A DNA stretch of 64,000 nucleotides from Athripsodes cinereus (taxonomy: Eukaryota; Arthropoda; Insecta; Trichoptera; Leptoceridae). Positions 22,950 to 34,152 of the stretch are shown piece by piece; the stretch's first letter is position 1; the number at the start of each line of letters is the position of its first letter. The notes under the pieces were generated by a model. It saw only the letters and a list, made by a program, of their open reading frames with translations. It did no database searches and had not been told where the DNA came from. The translations under genes were made by a program, and so were the position numbers. The DNA is taken from assembly GCA_947579605.1 (NCBI GenBank), contig OX388311.1, forward strand, positions 28,584,951-28,648,950, written 5' to 3'.

Positions 22950-23112
22950 ATTTTTAAGAGTGTCGTGTAAAGGCCGTGTATTCGACTTTTTAAATTCAGC
23001 GATAAGGTTTACCATCCAAACTGAATGACAGATTTTTTGTTGCTATGGAGAGGACAATTTGCATATTTATTATATGAAGCTGGTCTGCTGGATACTCCAC
23101 TTATAAGATATT
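22950..23112 (+). mobile_element. S-repeat copy
   Basis: GTGTCGTGTAAAGGCCGTGT, AATTCAGCGATAAGGTTTAC, GGAGAGGACAATTTGCATAT, ATTATATGAAGCTGGTCTGC, then (TTTA)n of the next element interrupts the 3' end. Confidence 0.65.
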
Positions 23113-23700
23113 TTTTATTTATTTATTTATTTATTCTTCTTGCACATCATCATTACATTACAGTGTTAACAAATTAGTATAAAATTTTTAAAAATTAGGA
23201 CGATGTGCAGTGGCGAGATTATCACTATAATTATTTATTTCTTCCATCTAACCACGACACATTGACATAAACCTAGTAAAAACTAATTTACTTAAAAAAA
23301 CATATAAAACATTAATACACAACAAAAGAAAAAAAAGAAAATTTAAAATAATATTTACATGTAATAATAATAATACTAATAATAATAATACACACACCCA
23401 ACATGAGGTAGGGATTATGGATTAGAGGAGGGGAGGGGGGGGGGGGGCTAGGGAACGGATACTGAGTTAGAAGATAGCATATTCTCCTTAACACAATATT
23501 TAAAAACATTGAGCGATTGTGAAACTCTATGCGAAGAAGGAAGATTGTTCCAACAACGAGCACCATAAACTGAGAATGATTTCGAGTCAAAACCCAGAAC
23601 ACCAATCGAACTGATCTCCAGTACCGTGCGAAACGCACAGTACGTGGAGATGCATCAAAAACAATATCTCCACTCACTCCAACTTGTGAGATATGTCGTG
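23113..23700 (-). mobile_element. CR1/L2-like LINE 3' end
   Basis: Read on the minus strand it ends in (AAATA)n. The coding part 23460-23690 gives DSKSFSVYGARCWNNLPSSH and SQSLNVFKYCVKENML, the usual C-terminus of CR1/L2/Jockey-type LINE polyproteins. The 3' UTR includes a C-homopolymer (23437-23448 on the + strand as G). A + strand relative of the coding end lies at 33105-33245. Confidence 0.7.
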
Positions 23701-23810
23701 GTAGGATAGTAACAAAACATTTTTTACTTTGCTTCCAGAAGCTTTAAATTAAGTACCTATTGTATCTCGAAGTTGAAAAGAGGATATTTGAAGATTATTA
23801 AGTACAGTAG

Positions 23811-23983
23811 GCCTAGTCTAAACACATTAAAGCGTTACGTTTTCGTTCGAATGTAGACGACGTTGCAAGAACGTGTCAATTTTCGTTGCTAAAATACACA
23901 AGTAACTACGAATATTGACACGTTCTCGCAACGTTGTCTACATTCGAACGAAAACGTAACGCTTAAATGTGTTTTGACTAGGC
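23811..23983. mobile_element. Small MITE, ~65-bp inverted repeats
   Basis: Arms begin GCCTAGTCTAAACACATT and end AATGTGTTTTGACTAGGC, and continue through GTTACGTTTTCGTTCGAATG and AACGTGTCAAT to a ~40-bp centre. No convincing target duplication, so the superfamily is undetermined. Confidence 0.75.
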
Positions 23984-24958
23984 TGCAGATAGGTATAATT
24001 AATATACATGATCTTTACATTCTACCATTGCATGCAAATGGATGTACAACCGTTTCCGTTGAAGCAGTCCGAATAATCAAAATCTTACTTATTTAAACCC
24101 AAAAGTAAGTACCCTACGTTTTCTATAAAATTGTTTTTAAATTGAAAAACTTCTTTTCGATCGGTAAAAAAACGGTCGTTTTATAAATTCTTTAACGAAA
24201 TCACAATTACCTTTCAACTGAAAAACTTTTTTTCGCGTTGTCATATTTATAACTTTTTTCTCGAGGACTTTTCCTCACACCTTCGTCCCCTTTATTTCAA
24301 TTTATGAATTAATTTAAACATATCGACGGCATTACTTTCATTTCACGCTGCTGTATAAATTATTCCTTAAATAAGAGTTCCAAGTCTTGAAAACAAATTA
24401 AACTTTTTTGGTTCATCAATAATCAAAAAGGTTCTCGGGTACTCTTTTAATACTATAAAAAATTGTAATGAATGAACAAAACACAGATTTTTTTTTAATA
24501 TGGTACATTTTTTACCTAAAATAAACTTTCTGAGACACAATTTTATTTCTGTAATTACAAAACATTTTAATTTTCTCTAGTACCTAACATTTACATTGGC
24601 CTCTAGTTTAAATTGGAAAATAAATAAAACTAACTAAAAGTTTAAAACATTTCGCAGTTCTTCAAGCATGCACGTTAACTTTTGCTCAATACGTTTCTGA
24701 AAATATAAAATTACCTTCTGATAAATATAATCTAAAGTATTCACTTCTACATACAAAATTAAAATCATCTAAAATAACCTTTTGGTATGAGGTTTGTAAG
24801 AAAAGAAACGAGACAAAAGCGCTGATCTATTTGAACCTTTATATAAGCATTGTCGTGAACGCTATGAAAAATTAAATTTAACTCTCAACATTTTACCGAT
24901 ACCTTTATAAAAAAAGGTTTTATTGTGAAATCATAATTAGGTATTTTTGTAAAAAAAA
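23984..24958. other. AT-rich intergenic sequence
   Basis: No gene, repeat or RNA recognised. Confidence 0.4.
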
Positions 24959-26912
24959 ACATATTGAGGTCAATACAAGCGGAATACCGCAAGGTAGCCA
25001 TCTTGCTCCGCTACTTTTCTTATTATTCATTAATGATTTGACGTATGAACTGTCCGATGTAAGTTTCCTTTTGTTTGCGGATGATTTGAAATTATATAAA
25101 AGAATAGAGAGTGTTGATGACTGCAAAGTATTGCAAGATAATCTCAATAGATTGAATATATGGTGCATAAAAAACGATCTATTATTGAATGTCAATAAAT
25201 GTCAATACATTCGCTTTGCAAGAATAAAGAAAATTATTCATTATGATTACTATATACAAAATGATAGGCTTCAGTTGGTTAGGGAAATACGTGATCTGGG
25301 GGTCACTTTTGATGACAAAATGACATTTGTAAGCCATATACATGAGATAACCAATAAAGCATTAAAAATGCTTGGCTTTCTCCTTCGTACAGTTAACGAA
25401 TTCCAAAATATTGATGCGATTACCCTTCTCTATAAGTCCATTGTACGAAGTCACCTTGAGTACAATTCCTCAGTCTGGTCGCCAAGCTATAACGTACACA
25501 TAAACAGCATAGAACGCGTACAGCATAGATTTCTGAGGTATATTAATTACAAACTAGGTATTCCTAAGGATAGTTTAAACTATGAGTATTTGCAATCTCT
25601 GTTGAATCTGAAAAGCCTCGCAGATAGAAGAATTATTAATGATCTTATTTTTTTGTTTAAAATTGTAAATTATTTTTTTGACACCCCTGATCTGTTACAA
25701 TTTATTAGTTTCCGTGTACCTGGGCGTAGTACAAGAAGTAGAGAATTGTTTTACTGTGACAATTATACGACGAACTACGTCACTCATACAGTGATACCCC
25801 GCTTACACGGATTAGGAAACCAATATCTCAATGATATTGATATCTTTAATGTAAGCACGGATGTTTTTAAGGGACACATGAAGAACCTATTTGCTCCGCA
25901 TTACCCGAATCCATAGTGTTGTAAAGTGTTTGTAGTTGTTTTTTTATTTTATTATTATTTTATTGTTTTTATTTGATATGTTTCGTCTCAGATATGTTTA
26001 TTTTTAATTTAAATGTATCTTTTATACTATTGTACCTATATGTGTTTTTATTTTTATGTATCTTTTATACTATACTATTGTATATGTATTTTTATTTGAA
26101 TGTTTATTATATACTATTGTATATGTATTTTTATTTTTAATGTATCTTTTGTGCTGTTAAATTTGAGCACTATACAGATTGAAATCGACATGAGTGTACG
26201 GTTCACACATTGGCTTGTTATGGATAATTTATACATATATTTCTAATTGCTTATTATATAATAATTTCTCTGTACATATATTTCATTTTTATCTATTATT
26301 TTTTATTACTTAACGATTATTATTATCTTTTTTAAATCTTTTTAATAATATTGATAACTTGCACGTTCAGGTTTACGGTGTTCGACTGTACTCGGGTAAA
26401 AGGTGCTGTTAGTATTGTCACTTGTTTTTAATATTAGTATTGAACGGGCGGTAATTGTTAATATTATTTTATTATATAGGTATCATATTTTTTCTGAACA
26501 TAACCGCGAAATGATAGACAGCACACTGTGCCCACTTGAGTGCATATTATATACATAAAGATACCTATATATACTATAAGTACGGCATTGATATTGCACA
26601 TGCATACAAAATGTAGATGTATATAGCGTGAGTACCGTGGGCCTGGATGTAAATTGTATTGGCTTCGAGTGCCTGTGTATTAATGTTTGTATTGATATGT
26701 TAGTTCTTTTATTTGCTTATTATATACTTTTAATTTTAACTGGGTCTTAAATACAGATTATATCTGTTGAAATGTTTTCAGTGGAATACTTAAATGATTT
26801 AATGTGAAACTAGAGTAAGTTTTGAAGGTGTATAAAAATTGTTGTAGAATGATTTAACATTGTAAAAGGCGAAAGCCGTTTATTATATGAATAAATAAAT
26901 AAATAAATAAAT
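24959..26912 (+). mobile_element. CR1/L2/Jockey-like LINE, 5'-truncated
   Basis: The element begins within the RT palm, continues through the C-terminal domain, has a ~1 kb AT-rich 3' region and ends in (AAAT)n at about 26890-26912 after AAAAGGCGAAAGCCGTTTAT. The same AAAAGGCG-AAGCCGT end plus (AAAT)n tail occurs at 43555-43602 and, weaker, at 60405-60447. No target duplication identified. Confidence 0.75.
24965..25916 (+). pseudogene. LINE reverse transcriptase, C-terminal part
   Basis: Open from VNTSGIPQGSHLAPLLFLLF (RT motif B) through INDLTYELSDVSFLLFADDL (catalytic box FADD) to a stop at 25916. After the palm come LDKMTFVSHI-like, LYKSIVRSHLEYNSSVW (the LEY..VW block), IERVQHRFLRYINYK, and a C-terminus ending APHYPNP. 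This order is characteristic of the Jockey/CR1/L2 group rather than RTE, which instead has the LGH segment. The endonuclease and RT fingers are missing by 5' truncation. No frameshift within the remaining ~310 codons, so it is not very old. The ATG at 25038 lies inside the RT and is not a genuine start. Confidence 0.8.
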
Positions 26913-27242
26913 ACATGAGAAGCAAAGAGAAACTGAGAAAAAAGCATATTCCTATTTTTAGTTGTTTTTCGAAACAGTTTTTTTAGAGCTCATTTACTTG
27001 AAGAGAAAGGAGAATTTTCTTTTCATCGATTAATCTACAATGTAGCCAGTGTCAATACAATCAACATTTCAGGATTAATAATTAAATATTTTTGAAAAAT
27101 ATATCACTGTAACATTGCTTTTATACCCCTAACATGTACCTACTTACATAAAAAAAAATGAACAGCTTGCGAGATTTGACTCGAGAATTTGATTTGGAAA
27201 TATTCATACTGGAATAACTAAATATAACTATAATATTATTTT
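26913..27242. other. AT-rich spacer
   Basis: Nothing identified. Confidence 0.4.
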
Positions 27243-27430
27243 ATATTTATGAAACAATCAAAATACTGTTATAATTTTCACCACATTTATTCAAACTCTA
27301 ACGTTTTCGCCCACTTCAATGGGCATTCTCAAGAGTACTCTTGAGAATGCCCATTGAAGTGGGCGAAAACGTTAGAGTTTGAATAAATGTGGTGAAAATT
27401 ATAACAGTGTTTTGATTGTTTCATAAATAT
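27243..27430. repeat. Spacer-less palindrome, 94-bp arms
   Basis: 27243-27336 and 27337-27430 are reverse complements with one mismatch (ATACTG against ACACTG) and no loop; the centre is CAAGAGTACTCTTG. Each arm contains GCCCATTGAAGTGGGCGAAAACG, here split as GCCCA, TTGAAG, TGGGC, GAAAACG, followed by AATAAATGTGG. Penelope-like and related elements carry similar stem-then-CGAAAC-then-AATAAA boundary sequences (family knowledge; not proof). Confidence 0.9.
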
Positions 27431-27556
27431 TGAATATGAATTTTCACAGTGTGAACACAAACACCCTTCAACAATTGATATTATTTTATGTTACCACTTT
27501 ATTCTACCGCGTAATATCTAGCAATGTGAAATTCAAAACATTATAATAATTATGTT
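27431..27556. other. Short spacer
   Basis: AT-rich; nothing seen. Confidence 0.4.
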
Positions 27557-28030
27557 GTAAATAGGCATTCACATTGTTTCACTCTTGATGATCATCCGAA
27601 GTGAAAGGTCCTAAGTTGTACATCGAAAGTGAACACGTCTGTTCACATTTTTCATTTATATACTTTCGGTCTATACTCATGGTCATGATGTCTGCGGTTG
27701 GACGTATTTTTGTAAACAAGATTTTGGAAAAAAGAATTAAATGCAAAATAAGAGTTTTGAAATTTGAATTTTTTTCGTAAGCACACAAAAACGCGTCCGT
27801 TTTGTCTATGATTCTAACATTCGATGTTAATTTATAGAAAATATGACAAATAATAGAAAACAACTTGTTTATGGTCGTTTGAGTAAAAGAACCTTTCATC
27901 AAAAATATATCGGGTTATAAACGCTTTCCTCCATCATCCCGAATGTTTACTAAGGTTTAAAACGTCCGTTCACACTTTTCACTTTCGATGATTCATCCTG
28001 AGTGAACAGTGAAAGTGACAAGTCCGAATA
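27557..28030. mobile_element. MITE family with TTCACATT termini, copy 1
   Basis: GCATTCACATTGTTTCACTC, GATGATCATCCGAAGTGAAA and GAAAGTGAACACGTCTGTTC are shared in order with 61834-62282. The right side has GTTCACACTTTTCACTTTCG and GATTCATCCTGAGTGAAC, an inverted counterpart. Limits approximate; no transposase. Confidence 0.65.
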
Positions 28031-28289
28031 AAGCTTCATATAATTTTGTCACAATTTTGACTACATAATCAACATTTTCCGGGTAGTTTAAAATCTTCAG
28101 TGTTACCAGTTCCCAAACATTGAACGGCAGTAGAAATATTATTATGCTTAGTAAATAACACGAAACATAGAACAAAATGAGGTCGTATTGTGTGAAATAC
28201 TCTGATTATAATTTTCACAAATGTTCAGAATCTGATTTCAATTGTTTCTTATTTATTTAGATTCATCCGTCTTCAGTGAAGAATAAATC

Positions 28290-28510
28290 TTCCACTTTTT
28301 CTGTAAGTTTTTGAGTGTCTCGTAAAAGGCGTAAAATTCGTAAAACATCATATATAAGACGTTTAATATCTTCAATTCAGAGGTAGGTATGCCACTCATC
28401 CTGCACATCTCTTTACATTGTCACGGAGAGGACGAAATGTATTACATGAAGTGTTTTGTCTACTGACTACCCCATCTGCGGGAAGAGCCGTAATGTGGTA
28501 AATAGAGATT
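28290..28510 (+). mobile_element. S-repeat copy, reference-like
   Basis: The family layout, 5' to 3': TTTCTGTAAGTTTTTGAGTG, TCGTAAAAGGCG, CGTAAAACATCATATATAAG, AATATCTTCAATTCAGAGG, GCCACTCATCCTG, CACGGAGAGGACG, (GCATGTTTGTTATATGCAGC in other copies), CTACCCCATCTGCGGGA, GCCGTAATG. About 220-250 bp, non-coding. The end (CCCAC..GTGGGGTAG..., GGCATATCCC in reverse) resembles the 3' end of RTE-a. Confidence 0.75.
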
Positions 28511-28532
28511 ATTTTATTTTCACATCGAACTT

Positions 28533-28650
28533 CTACTACTACTATACCATCACGGCATATCCCACAAGTGGGGTAGCCAGCAGACCAGCTCCCTGTAAGA
28601 AATATGCAAGCTGTCCTCTCCGTGCCAATATTCATTTCATAATAATACAC
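28533..28650 (-). mobile_element. S-repeat 3' part
   Basis: CTACTACTACTATACCATCA, CGGCATATCCCACAAGTGGG, GTAGCCAGCAGACCAGCTCC, GCAAGCTGTCCTCTCCGTGC. This is the cleanest 3' end of the family in the window, with a (TAC)n tail. It lies head to head with the copy just upstream. Confidence 0.8.
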
Positions 28651-28812
28651 ACAATCACAAATCAAAGACAATGCATTATGCTACTCAATCCGCACTCATT
28701 ATCCAACCCCTTGCTATATAATACCAAGCCCACAAGTTTGTCATTTATTACAAAAGTTATACAAAAAATGAAAAAAAAGAAAAACAACAAGACACCAATC
28801 CAACATGCATAA

Positions 28813-28977
28813 CAGGCAGCCAAAACAGATAATGTGACTGAGCGTGCGCGCCGGAACAAGCAAGTTAATCAGGACTATGCAGTCATAACCCGCAGCAACC
28901 TCACTAGACGAGTCCCTGTATCGAGGCAAGCCGCTACAAAACATCAAGAAAGTACCGTAACAACCAATTCACCTTGA
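28813..28977 (+). other. Unidentified 54-codon open stretch, GC-richer
   Basis: An open frame reads AAKTDNVTERARRNKQVNQD, YAVITRSNLTRRVPVSRQAA, TKHQESTVTTNSP then stop, preceded by a stop at 28810. There is no ATG. Composition is clearly more GC-rich than its neighbours and the peptide is basic and polar. It may be a decayed exon or a gag-like remnant; I do not recognise it. Confidence 0.3.
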
Positions 28978-29804
28978 AATCGCACAAGAAAATTACACAA
29001 CATGTAAAAATAGTCTCTTTTTTGCTTCCTCTCTACCCGTGTCAAGCAACCATATAATCGAGATATGTACACATCGAACTCTACTACACAAGTATATTTA
29101 TTTAAACACTGATTTTATTTTCGTTAAATGAGTAAAACTCCGTTATATATCGTTTATTTAAAAAGGTAGTGATTTTTTTTTGTTAAATGTGTAAAACTCC
29201 ATTATTAAATTTTAAATTTAAATAGGTTTGACATTCAAATACTTTTTTCCTAACAAAATTTTTACATTGAAAGTTGCATCAACCTTCACCCGTGGATGTT
29301 ACAAGAATGTGAATTTTACATCACGCATGCTTTACTTGCAAATTCTTCTTAAAAAAGGGCTCAAGGCTCACATCAAAGGCTTTAGGATAAGCACCGTTAA
29401 TGTTCTTTAAACACAAATTCAAAAAAAATATTGGCATATGATATACAGAGCCACAACCTGTTTTGTTATAAGCCTCCTACAGTACATAGTACGTTGTAGG
29501 TAGGTAAATAATAATAATACAGTAAAGAACCGCTAATGAGGACAGCACGGATAATGTGACATTTATTGTGCAGTCTGGGATTACTAGGACGATGTAGGAA
29601 GTCGACTTGATATTTTACATAATTATACTATGTAGGTATATACTTAACTGCCGGATGATATTTTCACTATATTATTACAACTGCGAGCATTTGTATCGTT
29701 GTCTTTATTTAATACAATATCGTCATTGCATATTTAAAACCGGCTATGTGGTATTTCTAATTTTTTTTTTTTAATGTCCGGTAAAAGTTCACTGTTCTTA
29801 TTAC
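28978..29804. other. Intergenic; one weak dispersed repeat
   Basis: 29278-29400 includes ACCTTCACCCGTGGATGTTA, also seen at 30887-30910 (CCGTCACCCATGGATGTTAC). Nothing else recognised. Confidence 0.4.
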
Positions 29805-29935
29805 TATCTACTACTACTATACAATCACGGCATAACCCACAAGAGGGGTAGCCAGCAGAACAACTGCATATAATAAACATGCAAGCTGTCCTTTCAGTGA
29901 CAATAAAAAATATCTTCTACTCACTTAAACTTAAC
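29805..29935 (-). mobile_element. S-repeat 3' part
   Basis: CTACTACTACTATACAATCA, CGGCATAACCCACAAGAGGG, GTAGCCAGCAGAACAACTGC, ACATGCAAGCTGTCCTTTCA in family order. Confidence 0.75.
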
Positions 29936-29984
29936 TTTATATCAAGCTGATTCATATTTCAATTATGTATAGGTACTAACTTTC

Positions 29985-30200
29985 AGAGAAAGGCTACCTC
30001 TCAAAAAAATAATGCTCATCTCTGATATGGGTTTTTTTGTGGTTTGCCCGATATCGTCAAAAGGCAAATGCCGGAGATGTCTTTCTTGAAATCCGTCCAC
30101 AACACAACGGTACTCTATTTCAATCGTTTGTCACCACTGCCTTATCATCCCTCTTGTTTTGCTATCCAATAACATACTAAATATTATATTGGTCACCAAC
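29985..30200. repeat. Dispersed repeat shared with 13255-13500
   Basis: GCTCATCTCTGATATGGGTT, GGCAAATGCCGGAGAT and AAATCCGTCCACAACA recur in the same order and strand as at 13275-13360. Confidence 0.6.
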
Positions 30201-31594
30201 TTGTAATTTCTTTACTTACGCTAGCCTGATGCTCTAGCGGAAGCTCTTGAAAGCCAATAAATCACAGTGGAAGTTCTAAATACTATATAGTGTTTTATTT
30301 ACAATTAATTTAACATGAACTGCCTCCAAGAACCGTCGGTCGAATAATAAAAGAATAAGCTATACCTAGGTTTATCTCATTGCTACTAAATTGAATATGT
30401 TAAATGCATTATAGTGATATTTTATATATACCCTCCTTTTACAGTAATTAGTTGAAAATAATGTTCAAATGTCGCAATAAAATGGTTATGTATGAATATC
30501 AAAATTTTGTGTTGGTCACATGGCTCGTTTTCAATGTAAGATTACAAATAGTAAAACTTAAACAGTCTTCTGTATTTTTCTAGAAGAAATTCCGTTCGTT
30601 TTTTCAAAAAACGAATTAGTGTTTTTTTCTGCAATGAATCCGCGTATTTAATACGACGTTGCCAAGTTTAGGCATTTTTTTTTTATGCAAACGTAATGTT
30701 CTTCTTTAGCCGCGTCCACATTGCTTAGCCAACGCAGCGCTGGATAATATTCATCTATTATTCTTTCCATTGAAATAGGAAAAAGAAGACAATTTTATTG
30801 AAGTATTCATCGACCACCCGAATAATGCTGAAGTCTGGGGAGTTCTATTTATCAGCAAAAAAAAGAGAACGCATGAAGGGTTGCACCCTCCGTCACCCAT
30901 GGATGTTACAGGAATATCAGTTATTTTGTCATCCATACTCTTCATGAAAACTTAAGCCAGCCTAAAGCCAATTCGTAAGCGTTGGGACGCCTTTCTCACT
31001 TCTTCCGATTAGATTTTACACAATGTTACGTTGTGTAAACATGGTTCTCCAATCGATATGTCTGATTGGTTCACGAATATTCTTTCAAAAAAAGAGATGG
31101 AAATTATTTATTTCCATTCTCATCTCTTTTTTATATACTAAAAGAAGAAAAGAAAAACAGAAACCTTCGTTCGCTGTGTTCGCTGTGTTGGCCGAGCAGT
31201 GTGGACACGGCATACATTATTGCTTTCTTACTCTATATACATTAATGGGTAGGTACCTACATTATGCAAATGACAAGTACAAAATACTTACTTTTATGGT
31301 CAAATTATTCGTTAATTTACGCTGACTTGTATTCTTGTGTTTATTTTACTTTATTATTATCTACCCTGTTTCTTAATTTAACATTCTTTTGATTCATTAT
31401 TTTTTAAATTTAACTGCACTATTACTTACAGTCTTTTAATTATTTTTATTTTTTGTACAAATATAAGTAGGTTATAAACATACCAAACATAGAAGGTAAA
31501 GGAAACTGTAATACTTTGATCATGTAATGAGAGGGCTAAAATACCAACTTCTACATCTGATAATTCAGGGGAAAATACCAGGAAGCGAAGGACC
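30201..31594. other. AT-rich intergenic with small hairpins
   Basis: 31017-31040 is a palindrome TTACACAATGT/ACGTTGTGTAA like that at 12055. 31083-31132 is a hairpin AAAGAGATGGAAAT...ATTTCCATTCTCATCTCTTT. No gene recognised. Confidence 0.45.
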
Positions 31595-31850
31595 AGCAGG
31601 GTTACTCATGACACGATCTAAATAGTATGATCTTAATCTTGTCTTTATCTTAATCCTAGAATGCGCGAAATGGCTATAGTCTAAAATACGTGCATGCCAA
31701 TATCGGGTTAGTTGGAAGAGATCGCGCCTTTGCGATAAACTCGCCCTCTGTATATTGATTGTATTTAATTTGAATGTATACCTTTTATGTAATTGTTTTT
31801 TATCAATGTACAGTAAAGAATGAATAAATAAATAAATAAATATCGCGGCA
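31595..31850 (+). mobile_element. LINE 3' end with (AATA)n tail
   Basis: GGGTTACTCATGACACGATC, TAATCTTGTCTTTATCTTAA, GCATGCCAATATCGGGTTAG, GATCGCGCCTTTGCGATAAA, then AAAGAATGAATAAATAAATA. The GATCGCGCC-TTTGCGATAA to AATAAA layout is a familiar lepidopteran LINE 3' end. The 5' part matches 19430-19580. Confidence 0.65.
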
Positions 31851-32074
31851 GCTGAAGATAGTCATTTTCAACATTTACATGAGTATTATGGTTGTGTTAT
31901 GTGAAAAAACCTACGAATGTACCAGGCATTGGTGTATTCATTAATTTATTAATTTTGAAAACAAATAACAATTTTTTACATTATATTGTCCTTATTATGG
32001 ACAAGATTTGTTAAATGAACAATTTCAGTTTTGTATCAGGCAAAGAATTGATATATTTTCTTTGAAATTTTCCT

Positions 32075-32215
32075 CTAGAAGGCATTCAGTGAGGTTGGCC
32101 ACCAATGCTGAATGTCATTTTTTGCTACCACTAATAGAGATAGCTTACATGTTTATTGCATGCAGCTAGTTTGATGGCTACCCCACTCGTGAGATATGCC
32201 GTGATGGTATCGTAG
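32075..32215 (+). mobile_element. S-repeat 3' half
   Basis: GAATGTCATTTTTTGCTACC, GATAGCTTACATGTTTATTG, GGCTACCCCACTCGTGAGAT, GCCGTGATGGTATCGTAGTA, ending in (GTA)n. Confidence 0.72.
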
Positions 32216-33104
32216 TAGTAAATTCAGATAAATTATAATGTTGTCCCCAAACTTCTTCGCTGGTTGGTCGGTTGGTGTCCTTCGTTGTAGAAAATATCTT
32301 GTTTTTTTTGGGGAAAACCTATATTAATATTCAATTTTGTGATAATAGGTAGGTGCTCAATATTTTTAGAGATTTATTTTTCTACACAACACTAAACAAA
32401 GGCGAGAATGCTGTGACAATACAGAACATATAATATTATTAGGTATAATGGGTATATTAAAATGTGTCTATTTCAGTGAATCATTTCCACGTGCATACTA
32501 ATTACCTTTTACTTACTGTTCCGGGCATAAATTATTACCGGGTAAAATTAATTAGCCCCATTTGGGGCAACCAGTACCTTCTGACGCGACAAGAATGTCG
32601 TAACACATGTGTATGAGAGAAATGTACTGATAAGACATTTTGTGCTCAACCACTTACCATTAAGTGCTTGACATATTTTCAGTATTTCAATAAATAGGTC
32701 AAATAACAGAGCTCTGATTGTAAGGTGCTATTTGTGAAACGAGTTTCTTTTGTAAATTCCTACACACTGTACCAATTATTTCTCTCAATAATTCTCAGTA
32801 TATTGCGCTCGTTGCTGAAATAATCTTCAAGGTGAATTGAAAAAAACAGTATTAAGAGAACTTCCAATTGACTTCATTAATTACGCTTACTAGTATTCGG
32901 AGACTCTCAACTCCATCTTCAGGCGATTAAATAAAATTGAGATTAGATACAAGGGCAATCAGAATTTTATAAATTAGAACAATAGAATATTGCGAAAAGC
33001 CCGTAATGATAAGAAATTAATTGATAAAAAAAACTTGAAATGGACTTCCCAACAAGTACCATCGGTCAATAATATCAAAATTTTGTAATAATCTTCATTC
33101 TTCA
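32216..33104. other. AT-rich intergenic sequence
   Basis: No gene or repeat recognised. Confidence 0.4.
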
Positions 33105-33245
33105 CATAGACTTTCACAATCATTCAATGTTTTAAAATCTTAAGTTCGGGAAATTAAATTGTCATCTAACTCAGTATCCGTTCCCAACCCCTCTCCCCTT
33201 CCTTCTCCTTCTACAGCCCGTTCCACGTGTAAATAAATAAACGTG
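33105..33245 (+). mobile_element. CR1/L2-like LINE C-terminus and 3' UTR fragment
   Basis: CTTTCACAATCATTCAATGT, AACTCAGTATCCGTTCCCAA and CCCCTCTCCCC match, in reverse, 23430-23515. Confidence 0.6.
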
Positions 33246-33639
33246 GAAGCTAGCTTAAGAAGGTTTTTCATAGTGACTCATGTGTCTATACAAAACTCTA
33301 CAAGATTTTTTTTTTGCATACATAAATAATTACCTGAAATACTAGTTCGTCGGTAGCCTGGTAAAAAAAAAAACTTTCATAAAACAACATGAAATAATAC
33401 AACGTATTATTATATTGTACATTCGATTCTCCGATTGTACAAGGATGAAAGGGAGAACTAGCTATTAAACTTTACCTTTAAATTTAGGCTGGGACTATTA
33501 ACTTTTGCATGTGTGTTCATAAATTATATCATACATAAGTAATATTGTTAGTTCATATTATAATAAATATATAACATTAAATACATTAAATTTATATTCG
33601 TACATATCAATGTATTATAAAACTAAATTTAAACCCGAT
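33246..33639. other. AT-rich intergenic sequence
   Basis: GTCGGTAGCCTGG at 33354 followed by an A run echoes the start of the tRNA-like SINE head at 5595-5650. Confidence 0.4.
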
Positions 33640-33805
33640 TTCTCTCGGAGACAAATACCTATCGCAACCCAAGATGGTTATAACTTTTTAGTCTCGGGTG
33701 TGCCGTCAATTCTTATAATGTCTTATTTTTTATGGCACAGTCAAAGCGGCCTGTATGTTGATTACATACTTTGGTCTGCTGGCTACCGGCCATTTGTAGA
33801 AGATT
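33640..33805 (+). mobile_element. S-repeat copy, diverged
   Basis: AATGTCTTATTTTTTATGGC, AAGCGGCCTGTATGTTGATT, TTTGGTCTGCTGGCTACCGG follow the family. Confidence 0.65.
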
Positions 33806-33868
33806 CTGTTTTGATATAGGTAGAATTTTTGGTCATAATTACGTCGTATATATATTATGTCGTCGCCC

Positions 33869-34152
33869 GTTAGTTAAATTAACCAGTTTACTAAATGTCT
33901 AGGCATTTAGTAAAATGTCGGCATTCAATTGAATAGCTAGCTATTTTGTTGAATCACAATGACCTATCAAACGTCCAACATTTTGCCTGATCGATGGCGA
34001 TTTGAGGCTAGTTCGATGGTTGAAATTTAGTTTCTTTATTTGTCACTGTGGCGCTAGAATTGACAAACGTTGTTTTTAACAATCCAGCTAGATTGAATGC
34101 CGACATTAAACTAACCGCCTAGTCATTCAGTTAACTGGCTAATTCAACTATC
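33869..34152. mobile_element. MITE, ~60-bp inverted repeats
   Basis: The left end GTTAGTTAAATTAACCAGTT and the reversed right end GATAGTTGAATTAGCCAGTT align, then CTAGGC, TTTAGT/GTTAGT and AATGTCGGCATTCAAT on both sides. 284 bp. No clear target duplication, so the superfamily is open. Confidence 0.75.

Noticed and set aside
25038..25916. Reading the LINE RT as a host gene starting at 25038
   Set aside because: RT motif B continues in frame upstream of that ATG, so the frame is a truncated retroelement.
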